This document shows, piece after piece, positions 35,913 through 45,087 of a stretch of DNA of 64,000 nucleotides. A program made the position numbers and the translations under genes. The stretch's first letter is position 1, and each line of letters starts with the position of its first letter. Source of the DNA: Oceanobacillus sojae (GTDB taxonomy: Bacteria; Bacillota; Bacilli; Bacillales; Amphibacillaceae); assembly GCF_007991515.1 (NCBI RefSeq), contig NZ_BJYM01000010.1:124001-188000 (forward strand), read 5' to 3'. A model generated the notes under the pieces. That model saw only the letters and a program-made list of their open reading frames with translations, was not told the origin of the DNA and did not search any database.

Positions 35913-36434
35913 ATGGTGAATATCGAAATAAGAAACGGAAATTCTGGTGATTTCCATGATATTATGCAAATCATTAATAAGGCGAGAATCAAACTGGCTG
36001 AATCCGGATCGCCACAATGGTCAGAAGAAGATTCCCCGAATGAGGAAGACATAAAAAGTGAGATAGAAAAAGGAAATAATTATCTTTTTACAATAAATAA
36101 TGTGATTGTTGGTACTGCAATTGTTACGGATGAAGAGGAACAAGCTTATTCGACAATAAGCTGCGGGGATTGGGATGCGTCACAAGGGAGCTATGCGACA
36201 ATTCATAAATTCGCAATTAATCCGGAGATAAACGGAAAAGGCTATGGAAAAACTTTTCTAAAGCTGCTGCTCTTTGTATGCAAAGAAAAAGGGATGTCTG
36301 AAGTGCGAATTGATACATATCCAAGAAATCGGGCAATGCAAAATGTTATTTTATCAGCGGGATTTGCGTTCAAAGGGATTATCCAGCTTCCTTTTGTGAA
36401 TGGTGAGAGGTATGCGTATCAGTTGTTCTTATAG
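35913..36434 (+). CDS. GNAT family N-acetyltransferase
   Basis: 173 residues with a GNAT domain. The opening IEIRNGNSGDFHDIMQIIN leads to WSEEDSPNEEDIKSEIEKGNNYLF. The acetyl-CoA loop region is TIHKFAINPEINGKGYGKTFLKLLLFV near residue 98. The C-terminal IDTYPRNRAMQNVILSAGFAFKG is typical. The substrate is unknown. Either ATG 35913 or the GTG one codon later could be used; AGCAGGTGG lies upstream. It stands alone between the opu operon and a converging regulator gene. Confidence 0.8.
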   Translation: MVNIEIRNGNSGDFHDIMQIINKARIKLAESGSPQWSEEDSPNEEDIKSEIEKGNNYLFTINNVIVGTAIVTDEEEQAYSTISCGDWDASQGSYATIHKFAINPEINGKGYGKTFLKLLLFVCKEKGMSEVRIDTYPRNRAMQNVILSAGFAFKGIIQLPFVNGERYAYQLFL

Positions 36435-36469
36435 TAATATAGAGCTTGAAAATCAATGATAAAAAAGGA

Positions 36470-36503
36470 GATAGACTTAATATATGAATAATATAAGTCT
36501 ATC
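36470..36503. other. Inverted repeat between converging genes
   Basis: GATAGACTTA at 36470-36479 is inverted as TAAGTCTATC at 36494-36503. No clear T-run follows on either strand, so it may be a weak terminator for the acetyltransferase and SgrR-like genes. Confidence 0.4.
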
Positions 36504-36536
36504 CCTCATAGCTAACCATGCAAATTTGGTTTCTTT

Positions 36537-38267
36537 TTAAAAGGGTTTCCTCCAAACCTTCCGATAATTAATCCGGCCGTTGCTGTTAAGGTGTATATTT
36601 TCATAGAGGCTATCCTCTGCTTCATAGACTCCATGGCCCCGGTGATTTAAGAACACGATAAAATGCTGCTTCTTTAAATCCTTTTCTAATTGAAAATAAA
36701 GCTCCCATTGCTGTTGAGAATTCTCAGACTGCCGTATTTTAGTGAGCTTTTGTTGAACTTCTTTTTGGACACTGTCAGGAAGCAGAGGGTAAAGAGGCAT
36801 AGACATACTTTCCATAAATGTCAGAGCAGAAAGTAAATAATCATCGGATAAGAAAACCCCTCCAACAAATAAGTCATAATCTAATATTTTATTTGGGTCT
36901 TTCCACTCCGTCTTAGAGAGTAAATTGATTTTAGAATGAATGCCGATATGTTCCAATTGTCTTTGTAAAATAACTGCCTCCCGGTAATGATTCGTATTTC
37001 TTCGTATTTGCTGCGCAGCAATTTTTAACGATGACTGGCCGGGGCTGCTGGAGGTCTGGTTTATTTTATTGGGAAAGGTCATTGATTTATCTACAATCAA
37101 ACTATGTGCAATAATTTCTCCCCGTTTTGCCAGACAAAAATCAGCCGGACGAATCGCTTCAATTAAATCTTTTCGATAATTTTTATCCTGTAAAGGTCCT
37201 GGCTTTCTACTATTCAGAATAATAAAATCTGCTCCTTGCTCATACGTAAACTTTTCTACCCATGAGCTGTCCGGTGCTTCTAGTAAAAGCGGATGTGTTT
37301 GCTTTGATAAAAACTCTTCGGAGGCTGTAATAACTTCAACCTTATCCAGCCAGGGAGCCAGTCCATAATAATTTTCAAATCGATCCAGTTGAATTTTTTC
37401 TTCGCTATATATCGTAAGCTGATAAGGTCCGCATCCTATCGGTTTTGAAGAAAACAGCTTTCCTTTTTCCTTAATAACATCTATAGGAACTATCGAAGCT
37501 CGGACATCTGCCAGTAATCTGGGAAACAAATAATCGGACTTATCCAATTGGAAGATAAGTGTTGTCTGATTGATTATTTGTATGTTAAGCAGATTTTTTC
37601 TGATGGCACTGTCCTCTGTGAAACGGAGAATTGTAGTCTTTACATCATTTGCATGTAATATTCTGCCATGATGAAACCGCACATTTTTTCGTAAATAAAA
37701 AATCCATTGCTTTCCGTCCTTGCTTTCCCAGCAGTGTGCAATTGCAGGTTCAAGAGTCTCCGTTTCTGGATTATATTCTACTAGCCGATCAAAGATTTGC
37801 TGAATCATATGACTGTCATGACGTGAGCTTGCATCGAGGGGGTCCATACATAAACGAACAGGATAAAATGGATAACGAAGCACATCTAAGGATGCGTTTT
37901 TATCCGCTGAAACTTGAGTAATCCCGATCTGCTGCTGAAACCAGACACGAAACTTTTCCTGATAGGCGGCACTCGCCTGCTGAACTACAGTAAACCCCTT
38001 CTGATAAATTTCCTTTTCTATTAATCCCTTCGCCTGCTCCAGCAGAATATCATCTTTTTCAAAATGCAATGTAATTACCGGTTTTTTTCCTCTCCCCTGA
38101 GAAACGTGCCATGTTATCCATTGTTTAGCAGCTAAATGATGGATAACCGTTTTAGTATGTCTTTCGGAGCATTGAAAGACACTAGCCAGATCCGCAATGG
38201 TTGTTTCCGCCTTATTTTCTGAAGTGAAATAATCCAGCAGCTTAGATGCATATTTGTGATGTTTCAC
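36537..38267 (-). CDS. SgrR-like transcription regulator (HTH plus solute-binding domain)
   Basis: About 576 residues. The N-terminal winged helix (TTIADLASVFQCSERHTKTVIHHL near residue 22) resembles SgrR_N. It is fused to a cytoplasmic SBP_bac_5-type ligand-binding domain that starts near residue 160 (MIQQIFDRLVEYNPETETLEPAIAHCWES; FYLRKNVRFHHGRILHANDVK). There is no signal peptide, as expected for a regulator. GTG 38267 is chosen because AAAGGAG lies 8 bases upstream. It is transcribed divergently from an MFS exporter 122 bases away, the arrangement of E. coli sgrR beside setA. It probably activates that gene when a small solute binds. Confidence 0.85.
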   Translation of the reverse strand: MKHHKYASKLLDYFTSENKAETTIADLASVFQCSERHTKTVIHHLAAKQWITWHVSQGRGKKPVITLHFEKDDILLEQAKGLIEKEIYQKGFTVVQQASAAYQEKFRVWFQQQIGITQVSADKNASLDVLRYPFYPVRLCMDPLDASSRHDSHMIQQIFDRLVEYNPETETLEPAIAHCWESKDGKQWIFYLRKNVRFHHGRILHANDVKTTILRFTEDSAIRKNLLNIQIINQTTLIFQLDKSDYLFPRLLADVRASIVPIDVIKEKGKLFSSKPIGCGPYQLTIYSEEKIQLDRFENYYGLAPWLDKVEVITASEEFLSKQTHPLLLEAPDSSWVEKFTYEQGADFIILNSRKPGPLQDKNYRKDLIEAIRPADFCLAKRGEIIAHSLIVDKSMTFPNKINQTSSSPGQSSLKIAAQQIRRNTNHYREAVILQRQLEHIGIHSKINLLSKTEWKDPNKILDYDLFVGGVFLSDDYLLSALTFMESMSMPLYPLLPDSVQKEVQQKLTKIRQSENSQQQWELYFQLEKDLKKQHFIVFLNHRGHGVYEAEDSLYENIHLNSNGRINYRKVWRKPF

Positions 38268-38389
38268 CAGCCATTCTCCTTTCCATTTCAAAAAGGTGAA
38301 CAATAATAATTTATAATCCTCACTTTTTATTCATCTTTTCACAACTTACACTAAAAGTAAATAGCAGACAGTGAGGGAGAGATGATGGA

Positions 38390-39625
38390 ATGGAAATAAA
38401 TCAAGTAAAACTAGAGAAAGAAGTGCCGGTTTCTTTATGGAGAAATAAAAATTTCCTGTTTTTATGGGGAGGGTCAACCGTACAAAGTATTGGCTTGCAA
38501 ATGTATATTCTAGCAGTTCCGCTATTGATTTACAGCATGACAGAGTCTGCTCTGGCAATGAGTACGATGAGGGCTATTGATTTCTTCCCAAATATTTTTC
38601 TTGGGATTATTGCCGGAGTGCTGGTTGACCGGGTGAATCGGAAAACGATGATGCGTTGGACAAGTCTGATTTCCATCATTGCTTCGCTGGGGATGATTCT
38701 TCTTCTTTTATCAAATACGATGCAGGTGTGGCATCTATATATTCTTGGCTTTATATTATCTTCAGCCGGTTATACATTTGGAAATGCACAACATTCTGCC
38801 ATGCCGCAGATTGTTTCCAAGGAACAGCTTACTTCAGCAAACGCCAAGCTTTCCTTTGTAGGAACATTTATTCAAACAGTCGGTCCGGGACTTGCCGGAA
38901 TGTTATTAAGCATACTGACGACTGCATCTGTGTTATCGATTTATTTGGTAAGCTTAATCATTTTATTTATTTGTGTGCAGTTTGTTCAGGTTCCGGAGGA
39001 GGAAAGACTGAAAACAAAACAAGCAGGAAGCTGGAGACTGGAAATTAAAGAAGGCTGGAACGAACTATTTCGAAATAAAACCTTGCTTACGCCTACAATT
39101 GCAATTATCTTTACTAATCTGGCGATGAGTCTTGTTATCGGCGTGCTTGTTTTTTATACGGCTGACCAGCTGCATGCGTCGGAAAAAGAAATTGGTTTGA
39201 TGTTTTCAATTTCTTCGCTGGGCGGTTTGCTGGGAGCATTGGCCGTGAAACCGCTGCGCAGGAAATTTAACAGAGGAAGAATTTTTACGAGCTTTTTTTT
39301 AGTCGATGTTGTTGCAATGGTGCTTCTGTCTCTTGCAAATACATGGTGGTTATTAGGAATCAGCCTGGCTATCCGTACTTTTTCAACTGTTATATCCAAT
39401 ATTATTTATCTGGCTATCCGGCAGGAGGTAACTCCAAACCATATGCTTGGAAGAGTTGCCGGAACTGCTTCTATGTTTATGAAACTGATGCTGCCACTGG
39501 GGTTATTTATTGCTGGAATTTGGGCAGAATGGCTACCTGTTCCACCGCTATTTCTATTTTCAGCAGTTATTTTTCTTGCACTATTTATTTGGCTGTCCCG
39601 GCATCCTTTCCGGAAAGTAGAGTAG
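38390..39625 (+). CDS. MFS transporter, DHA3 (EntS-like) type
   Basis: 411 residues with twelve predicted helices. It begins WRNKNFLFLWGGSTVQSIGLQMYILAVPLL and has the helix 2-3 loop GVLVDRVNRKTMMRW near residue 76, both typical of the MFS_3/EntS branch, which exports siderophores, macrolides and other compounds. The regulator divergent from it is SgrR-like, so its substrate may be the ligand of that regulator, perhaps a sugar or peptide-like compound. Preceded by GAGGGAGAG. No terminator is obvious just after its stop. Confidence 0.85.
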   Translation: MEINQVKLEKEVPVSLWRNKNFLFLWGGSTVQSIGLQMYILAVPLLIYSMTESALAMSTMRAIDFFPNIFLGIIAGVLVDRVNRKTMMRWTSLISIIASLGMILLLLSNTMQVWHLYILGFILSSAGYTFGNAQHSAMPQIVSKEQLTSANAKLSFVGTFIQTVGPGLAGMLLSILTTASVLSIYLVSLIILFICVQFVQVPEEERLKTKQAGSWRLEIKEGWNELFRNKTLLTPTIAIIFTNLAMSLVIGVLVFYTADQLHASEKEIGLMFSISSLGGLLGALAVKPLRRKFNRGRIFTSFFLVDVVAMVLLSLANTWWLLGISLAIRTFSTVISNIIYLAIRQEVTPNHMLGRVAGTASMFMKLMLPLGLFIAGIWAEWLPVPPLFLFSAVIFLALFIWLSRHPFRKVE

Positions 39626-39826
39626 ATCAGGCAAAATTCTGTTTGGATAAAAGTGTTATCAAATGAGAAGATTAAAAGTTCTATTCTGATTTAGCCATCG
39701 ATTATAAAAAATAAGGAAATACTGATAATCAGGATTGGAAATGGTTCTGTCAGACTAAAAAAAGTTGAAGGAATATCCTGAATTTGCTATATTGAGTCTA
39801 CATTAAGTAGAAAAGAGGACGTCTCA

Positions 39827-40292
39827 TTGGAAGAAAAAAACATAGAAAATCAGCCTGGATTTAGAGATTATTTAGTCGAGAACCCTCTTGACTTTAGTCA
39901 TGAGATGAATCGGCTTCGGACAAGGGTTAACTTCTGCTAACTCCAGTATCTCTCGCGTGATTTAAAGGGCAAGACATTGGTCTTGTTGTCCGCTGTAAAT
40001 TCTAAAGGTCTCAAGACCTTACAAGCCTGTGACTTCAGTCATGGGTTGTTGACTTATCTACATAACAAACATTATTTTAATATTCTTCTATTTTTTTATT
40101 ATATATTCATGGATCAAAAGGAAACGAATATTGCCAAAGCTGATGATAACAGCTTATACTATTAATATTTTATCGCATCTGCCTGTCCTGTTTATGGAAG
40201 GAGAAACAGGCGGGGATTCTATTCTGCCCAGTGTCCTTTGGATTTTATATTTCATCAGGTCCCGGCGTGTCAAGGCGACTTTCACCAATTGA
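39827..40292 (+). pseudogene. Probable DUF2569 membrane-protein gene split by an IS605-like element
   Basis: TTG 39827, preceded by AAAGAGGA, starts LEEKNIENQPGFRDYL. The reading then runs into an IS605-like end. Beyond it an open frame at 40143-40292 gives the C-terminal tail MEGETGGDSILPSVLWILYF and IRSRRVKATFTN, which closely resembles the last helix and RVKATF tail of DUF2569 proteins. The central helices are missing. Interpretation as one gene destroyed by insertion and deletion is inference; the C-terminal match is the stronger part. Confidence 0.45.
39880..40052 (+). mobile_element. IS200/IS605-like end with omega-RNA-like hairpins (no transposase)
   Basis: A series of compact hairpins: CTCTTGACTTTAGTCATGAG at 39885-39904, CAAGAC/GTCTTG at 39970-39985, AAGGTCT/AGACCTT at 40005-40020, and CCTGTGACTTCAGTCATGG at 40026-40044. 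The TGACTT(T/C)AGTCA stems are typical of IS200/IS605 subterminal ends and of the scaffold at the 3' end of tnpB that guides TnpB. No tnpA or tnpB is present, so this is a remnant or a non-autonomous derivative. Confidence 0.5.
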
Positions 40293-40365
40293 TGTAGTTT
40301 AGATGGGAAAGAATGAAGAAATTGCAGTTATTTTTTTATTGATCTTTTTATAAGGGAGGAAAGAG

Positions 40366-41286
40366 ATGACCTTACAACAATTAAAATATGTCATAGAAGT
40401 AGCAAGAAGCCGTTCCATTTCCAAAGCAGCCCAAGTTTTATTTATCAGCCAACCAAGCTTGTCCAATGCATTGAAGGAACTAGAAAAAGAAATTGGCATT
40501 AAAATATTTTCACGTACCAATAAGGGAATTCATATAACCAAGGAAGGATCCGAGTTTCTAGGCTATGCCAGACAAGTTCTGGAGCAGGCAGAGCTGCTGG
40601 AAAACCGCTATTCCAACAATGCAGCGCCGCAGCATCATTTTGCTGTCTCTGCCCAGCATTATGCCTTTGCTGTCAGTGCCTTTGTCCGCCTGTTAAAGGA
40701 TTATGACCGAGATGAGTATGATTTTACATTTAGGGAAACAAGGACCTATGAAATAATTGAAGATGTCAAAAATTTAAACAGTGAAATCGGGATTATGTAT
40801 ATCAATGATTTCAATGAGCAGGTGATTCGGAAATTTTTAAGGGAAGGGAATTTAGCCTTTCACCGCTTATTTGAGGCAACGCCGCATGTGTTTATCAGCG
40901 GGGATAATCCATTAGCGGAAAAGGATTACGTTACTCTGGAGGATTTAGAGCCCTACCCCTATCTGCTGTATGAACAGGGAGATTATAATTCATTTTATTT
41001 TTCAGAAGAGATATTGAGCACGCTGACCCGCCCGAAAAATATCCATGTCCGGGACCGGGCGACAATGTTTAATCTGCTGATTGGTCTTAATGGCTATACG
41101 ATATCTACAGGGGTTATCAGCCAAAAGCTGAATGGCGATAATATTATAGCAGTGCCTTTGAAGGTCGATGAAATCATTAATGTCGGCTATATTGTTCATA
41201 AGGATATTGAGCTTAGTCCGATGGCGGAAACGTATATTGCATATTTGCAGACCAGTATTGAGGAAGAACGGCAAAGTTTATTATAG
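40366..41286 (+). CDS. LysR-family transcription regulator
   Basis: 306 residues. The N-terminal winged helix-turn-helix is TLQQLKYVIEVARSRSISKA followed by QPSLSNALKELEKEIGIKIF. The effector-binding domain starts near residue 90 (HHFAVSAQHYAFAVSAFVRLL). It ends 82 bases before a MetE-C-like methyltransferase gene transcribed in the same direction, so it probably controls methionine-related metabolism. AAGGGAGGAAAG precedes the start. The effector is unknown. LysR regulators of methionine and cysteine genes such as MetR or CysL respond to homocysteine or O-acetylserine. Confidence 0.85.
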   Translation: MTLQQLKYVIEVARSRSISKAAQVLFISQPSLSNALKELEKEIGIKIFSRTNKGIHITKEGSEFLGYARQVLEQAELLENRYSNNAAPQHHFAVSAQHYAFAVSAFVRLLKDYDRDEYDFTFRETRTYEIIEDVKNLNSEIGIMYINDFNEQVIRKFLREGNLAFHRLFEATPHVFISGDNPLAEKDYVTLEDLEPYPYLLYEQGDYNSFYFSEEILSTLTRPKNIHVRDRATMFNLLIGLNGYTISTGVISQKLNGDNIIAVPLKVDEIINVGYIVHKDIELSPMAETYIAYLQTSIEEERQSLL

Positions 41287-41385
41287 ATTAAAGCTATAAC
41301 AAACGATAGATTTTAGGTGTTATCTGATAATGAATTTACTGTGATAGACTAATCTACAACCAATGAAATGAGGGAGAGATCAGTG

Positions 41386-42537
41386 ATGACAGTAGCGAGT
41401 AAAGAAGGCGTACGCGCAGAAACACCATTCCGATTTGATAACGTGGGAAGCTTCCTGAGACCGGAAAAATTAAAGGAAGCACGCAAAGCTTTTGCAAAGG
41501 GGACTATTTCGGAACAGGATTTAAAAGCTGTAGAGGATGAAGCAATTAAAGATTTAATCCAAAAGCAAAAAGAAGTCGGTTTAAAAGCAATTACAGACGG
41601 AGAATTTCGCCGTTCCTGGTGGCATCTTGATTTTATGTGGGGGCTACAAGGTGCAAAAAAGCAGGATATTGCTCAAGGTTATAAATTTCAAGGGGAAGAA
41701 ACAAGACCAGAAACGGCTGGTTTAACTGGAAAAATCAGTGGAGAAACCCACCCGTTTGTCGAGCACTTCCAATTTGTGCAGCAGTTTGCTGACGAGGAGG
41801 TAGTTGCCAGACAAACGATTCCTGCACCGGCGCAATTTTTAGCAGAATTACAACGCCCGGAAAATGTGGAAGTAACGAATAAGATTTATCCGAATCAGGA
41901 TGAATTAATAGAAGATATTGCAGCAGCATATCGAACAGTTATCAAAGATTTATATGAAGCAGGGTGCAGAAACCTGCAGGTGGATGATTGCACATGGGGA
42001 ATGCTGGTCGATGAAAAATATTGGGCCAGCCGTCATGATGGTGCGAATGTTGAAGATATCGGTACACTTTATGTAAATTTAAATAATAAAGCAATCGAAA
42101 ATCATCCAGAGGATCTTATCATTACAACCCATGTGTGTCGTGGGAACTATCATTCAACATGGGCTTCATTAGGTGCTTATGATACTATTGCCAAAATTTT
42201 ATTTGCACAAGAGAAGGTTAGAGCTTACTACTTAGAGTTTGATACAGAGCGTGCAGGAGGATTTGAATCACTGGTCAATGTAAGTGACAACAAGCTTGTC
42301 GTATTAGGGTTATTTTCTTCTAAGCTTCCAGAGCTGGAGGATAAAGATCAGATCAAAGAGCGCATTGAAGAAGCCGCAAAGTATGTTCCGATTGATCGCT
42401 TATGTATCAGTCCGCAATGTGGTTTTGCATCAACAGAAGAGGGAAATATTCTTACGGAAGAACAGCAATGGGATAAATTGCGTCTAGTAAGAGAAGTTGC
42501 TGAGGACGTTTGGGGAGAACAGCATCGTAGGTTTTAA
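41386..42537 (+). CDS. Cobalamin-independent methionine synthase C-domain-like methyltransferase (YxjG/YxjH type)
   Basis: 383 residues, equal to the C-terminal catalytic half of MetE. The zinc ligands fit HVCRGN (His and Cys near residue 248) and the CISPQCGF cysteine near 345, with substrate-region KAITDGEFRRSWWHLDF near 66 and QVDDCTWGML near 200. YxjG/YxjH-type enzymes transfer a methyl group to homocysteine. ATG 41386 follows GGGAGAG; GTG 41383 is an alternative. Likely regulated by the LysR protein encoded just upstream. No S-box or T-box is seen in the short leader. Confidence 0.88.
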   Translation: MTVASKEGVRAETPFRFDNVGSFLRPEKLKEARKAFAKGTISEQDLKAVEDEAIKDLIQKQKEVGLKAITDGEFRRSWWHLDFMWGLQGAKKQDIAQGYKFQGEETRPETAGLTGKISGETHPFVEHFQFVQQFADEEVVARQTIPAPAQFLAELQRPENVEVTNKIYPNQDELIEDIAAAYRTVIKDLYEAGCRNLQVDDCTWGMLVDEKYWASRHDGANVEDIGTLYVNLNNKAIENHPEDLIITTHVCRGNYHSTWASLGAYDTIAKILFAQEKVRAYYLEFDTERAGGFESLVNVSDNKLVVLGLFSSKLPELEDKDQIKERIEEAAKYVPIDRLCISPQCGFASTEEGNILTEEQQWDKLRLVREVAEDVWGEQHRRF

Positions 42538-42604
42538 CACTCTATTTACCTCCATTTTTACAGCTCTAATTTTTAATAAAAGCATTCATTCAACGGAAAT
42601 ATAG

Positions 42605-42637
42605 AAAAGGAAGCGCTGGTTAGCAGTGCTTCCTTTT
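42605..42637. terminator. Bidirectional terminator
   Basis: AAAGGAAGCGCT, loop GGTTAGC, AGTGCTTCCTTTT. It serves the methyltransferase and the converging small gene. Confidence 0.75.
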
Positions 42638-42678
42638 ACATATTTATTATAGTAACCTTATAATCGAAACGTAGAATG

Positions 42679-42876
42679 CTAGAAGTTTTTTTCTTCTTGG
42701 ATATTGTCGTCCTTATCCCTGATTTCCACCTTGCTTGGTGTATTCTCTTTTGCCATTTGCTCTGCAGCAGAAATTGCATCATCTTTTGAGCCATAAACTT
42801 CTTCCGGTGCGACGTCCTCCAGTTTTACAATCCAGCTCGTTTCATCTGCATTTGGTACTACACTGAATGTTTTCAT
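42679..42876 (-). CDS. DUF2188 domain protein
   Basis: 65 residues. It has the DUF2188 pattern MKTFSVVPNADETSWIVKLE, then SKDDAISAAEQMAKENTPSK and VEIRDKDDNIQEEKNF. In this family the conserved Trp and the terminal charged strand form a small alpha/beta unit of unknown role. ATG 42876 is chosen for AAAGGAG 8 bases upstream; the longer frame begins in unlikely sequence. It stands alone, converging on the methyltransferase terminator. Confidence 0.8.
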   Translation of the reverse strand: MKTFSVVPNADETSWIVKLEDVAPEEVYGSKDDAISAAEQMAKENTPSKVEIRDKDDNIQEEKNF

Positions 42877-43111
42877 TTTGTCCAACTCCTTTATAGCGAT
42901 GTTAAAGAAAGTTTTCCCTTTGTTTGAGTGAGTAAAACATGATATAAGAAGAAATTTCACAATTCTTAGCGGTGGCGAGCAATTGTGGGATATATGTTGT
43001 ATTCAAATATTTTATCGGAATATTGATATAGAAACAAAGGTGTCAGGTACCTGTTCATTTCAAATAGTTTTCTAATTTACATCTCCTTGGCATGTAGCAA
43101 CCAACAAAAAG

Positions 43112-43408
43112 TCAAAAGAAAAATTCCTCTTTATTAGTCAGTTTTAATACTGCAGGAAAAAGACTAAGAACAGCAATACCTCCAAGGATAAGCCAGCTGA
43201 AAATAAACCATATTGGTATATTAAATAAATTTAAAAGAAGAGCTATCAAAGGAATAAAAATCAAGAAATAAAATTTTGTTCTTGATTTTTTGGTAGCATA
43301 TTGCTTCTCCTCACAATAAGGGCAAATATATGCGGTGTCTATGGTTGTGGTTGATTTCATTGTTTGCTTCCAAGTCCATTTATGTTGACAATGCTGACAA
43401 GTTGGCAT
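43112..43408 (-). CDS. Putative zinc-ribbon membrane protein (TIGR04104-like)
   Basis: 98 residues. An N-terminal zinc ribbon has two cysteine pairs (CQHC near residue 4 and CPYC near 32), with KWTWKQ between them, as in the TIGR04104 CxxC_CxxC_SSSS proteins. A basic turn KKSRTK is followed by two helices (FYFLIFIPLIALLLNLF and IWFIFSWLILGGIAVL). The zinc ribbon should face the cytoplasm. Role unknown. ATG 43408 begins right at the ribbon, though its binding site is weak. Confidence 0.7.
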   Translation of the reverse strand: MPTCQHCQHKWTWKQTMKSTTTIDTAYICPYCEEKQYATKKSRTKFYFLIFIPLIALLLNLFNIPIWFIFSWLILGGIAVLSLFPAVLKLTNKEEFFF

Positions 43409-43597
43409 AATAATCACATCTCTCATCAGATAGTTATATGGGTATTGTAACATACAGGAAATTGATATTTCATTTCTTGCATAGAGCAGAAGTAAAAAAA
43501 GGCTAGCATCTTTTCAGCTTTTCCTTTAATCTATAGTAAGCCGATTACTATTTCGAAAACAAAAATAAAATTTAACTGCAAGAGGAGACATAGATAG

Positions 43598-45019
43598 ATG
43601 AATCAAATACATAGACCGACTGTTGTCGCATTGTTGCTGGCGGGGGCTTTTATTTCTATTTTAAACCAGACATTGATGATTACTGCTATACCGCCAATTA
43701 TCAATGAAATGGGTGTGACGCCGAACAGCGCACAGTGGCTGACAACCGTATTTATGCTGGTCAATGGGATTATGATCCCTGTCAGTGCTTTTTTAATTGA
43801 ACGTTTTACAACGAGGCAGCTTTTTTTAACTGCAATGAGTGTATTTGCTGTTGGAACATTCATTGGCGGAATTGCGCCGAATTTTGAGTTTTTAATTATG
43901 GCCAGAGTGATCCAATCCCTGGGAGCTGGAGTTATGATGCCATTAATGACGACTGTATTTTTATTAATATTTCCTATTAATAAAAGAGGCTCTGTCATGG
44001 GACTGATTGGACTGGTAATTTCCTTTGCTCCGGCAATTGGACCGGTTATCTCGGGCTGGGTAACAGAGCATTATACATGGCGTGTATTATTCTATATTAT
44101 TTTGCCGATAGCTATTATTGATATTATTATCGCATTCTTCGCTTTACGCAATGTAACTGAAGTGAAGAAAACCAAGTTTGATGTTCTTTCTGTTATTCTA
44201 TCTTCATTTGGTTTTGGAGGAATTCTTTATGGTGTTACCAACGCAGGTAACTTCGGCTGGGGAGCGCCAATCACACTGGTTACATTGGCTGTCGGTATTC
44301 TTTCTCTGATTCTATTTATTTTGCGTCAGCTTAAATTAAGGCATCCAATGCTTGAATTTAGAGTATTTAAGTATGCTATTTTCCCGTTCAGTGTATTTAT
44401 TGGTTCGATCACGTTTATGGGATTGATTGGAACGGAGACATTGATTCCGCTTTTTATGCAAAATATGCGAGATTTTACAGCTTTCGAAGCGGGATTGTCC
44501 ATGCTTCCAGGTGCTTTAATCACTGGTTTATTGGGGCCATTTGTAGGCCGGCTGTTTGATAGAATTGGCGGAAGATGGATTGTACTGCCGGGATTGATAA
44601 TTATCACTTTGGCAACTGTTCCATTTATGTTTCTTGATGTGAACACAACCTTTACTTTTGTCATTGTTATGTATACAGTGCGGATGCTTGGGTTGGCAAT
44701 GATTATGATGCCTATTCAGACAGCGGCATTGAACCAGCTGCCGAAAGAACTTATTCCGCACGGCGCTGCATTAGATGGAACGATGCGTATGGTAGCTGCT
44801 TCAGTCGGTACAGCAATCCTTGTAACGATTATGACATCTGTTGCCACGATGACAGAGGGCAGTGAAACAATTGTCCGTCCGGATATTTTTGGTGTGAATG
44901 TAGCATTTGCAGTTATTGCTGTGCTGGCATTATGTACATTCATCGCTTATTTCTTTATTAAATTTGACCCGTCTCCGGCTGAACAGGCAAAGTTGGAAAA
45001 GGGAAATCGTGTATCATAA
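43598..45019 (+). CDS. MFS multidrug exporter, DHA2 (EmrB/QacA) type
   Basis: 473 residues with about fourteen predicted helices. It shows DHA2 motifs: LNQTLMITAIPPIINEMG in helix 1, QWLTTVFMLVNGIMIPVSAFLIERF near residue 50, RVIQSLGAGVMMPLM near 107, and motif C-like LIGLVISFAPAIGPVISGWV near 135. It would extrude drugs or lipophilic compounds using the proton gradient, close to LmrB/MdtP of Bacillus. AAGAGGAG precedes the start. No TetR or MarR regulator gene lies next to it. Confidence 0.88.
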   Translation: MNQIHRPTVVALLLAGAFISILNQTLMITAIPPIINEMGVTPNSAQWLTTVFMLVNGIMIPVSAFLIERFTTRQLFLTAMSVFAVGTFIGGIAPNFEFLIMARVIQSLGAGVMMPLMTTVFLLIFPINKRGSVMGLIGLVISFAPAIGPVISGWVTEHYTWRVLFYIILPIAIIDIIIAFFALRNVTEVKKTKFDVLSVILSSFGFGGILYGVTNAGNFGWGAPITLVTLAVGILSLILFILRQLKLRHPMLEFRVFKYAIFPFSVFIGSITFMGLIGTETLIPLFMQNMRDFTAFEAGLSMLPGALITGLLGPFVGRLFDRIGGRWIVLPGLIIITLATVPFMFLDVNTTFTFVIVMYTVRMLGLAMIMMPIQTAALNQLPKELIPHGAALDGTMRMVAASVGTAILVTIMTSVATMTEGSETIVRPDIFGVNVAFAVIAVLALCTFIAYFFIKFDPSPAEQAKLEKGNRVS

Positions 45020-45027
45020 AAACATTA

Positions 45028-45066
45028 AAAATCCTCGTTTGCTTTTTTAGTAAGACGAGGATTTTT
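45028..45066 (+). terminator. Rho-independent terminator
   Basis: AAATCCTCGT at the left pairs with ACGAGGATTTTT at 45055-45066 across a 16-base loop. Confidence 0.7.
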
Positions 45067-45087
45067 GTATAAAGAAGGAGAGGTTGT

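Noticed and set aside
43038..43055. GGTGTCAGGTACC, like a REP-type palindrome tail
   Set aside because: A single short match without a paired copy or REP transposase in the window; too little to call an element.
43603..43998. Long minus-strand open frames under the MFS exporter genes (also near 44326 and 55993)
   Set aside because: Composition mirrors hydrophobic codons of the sense gene; no binding site and no recognisable protein.
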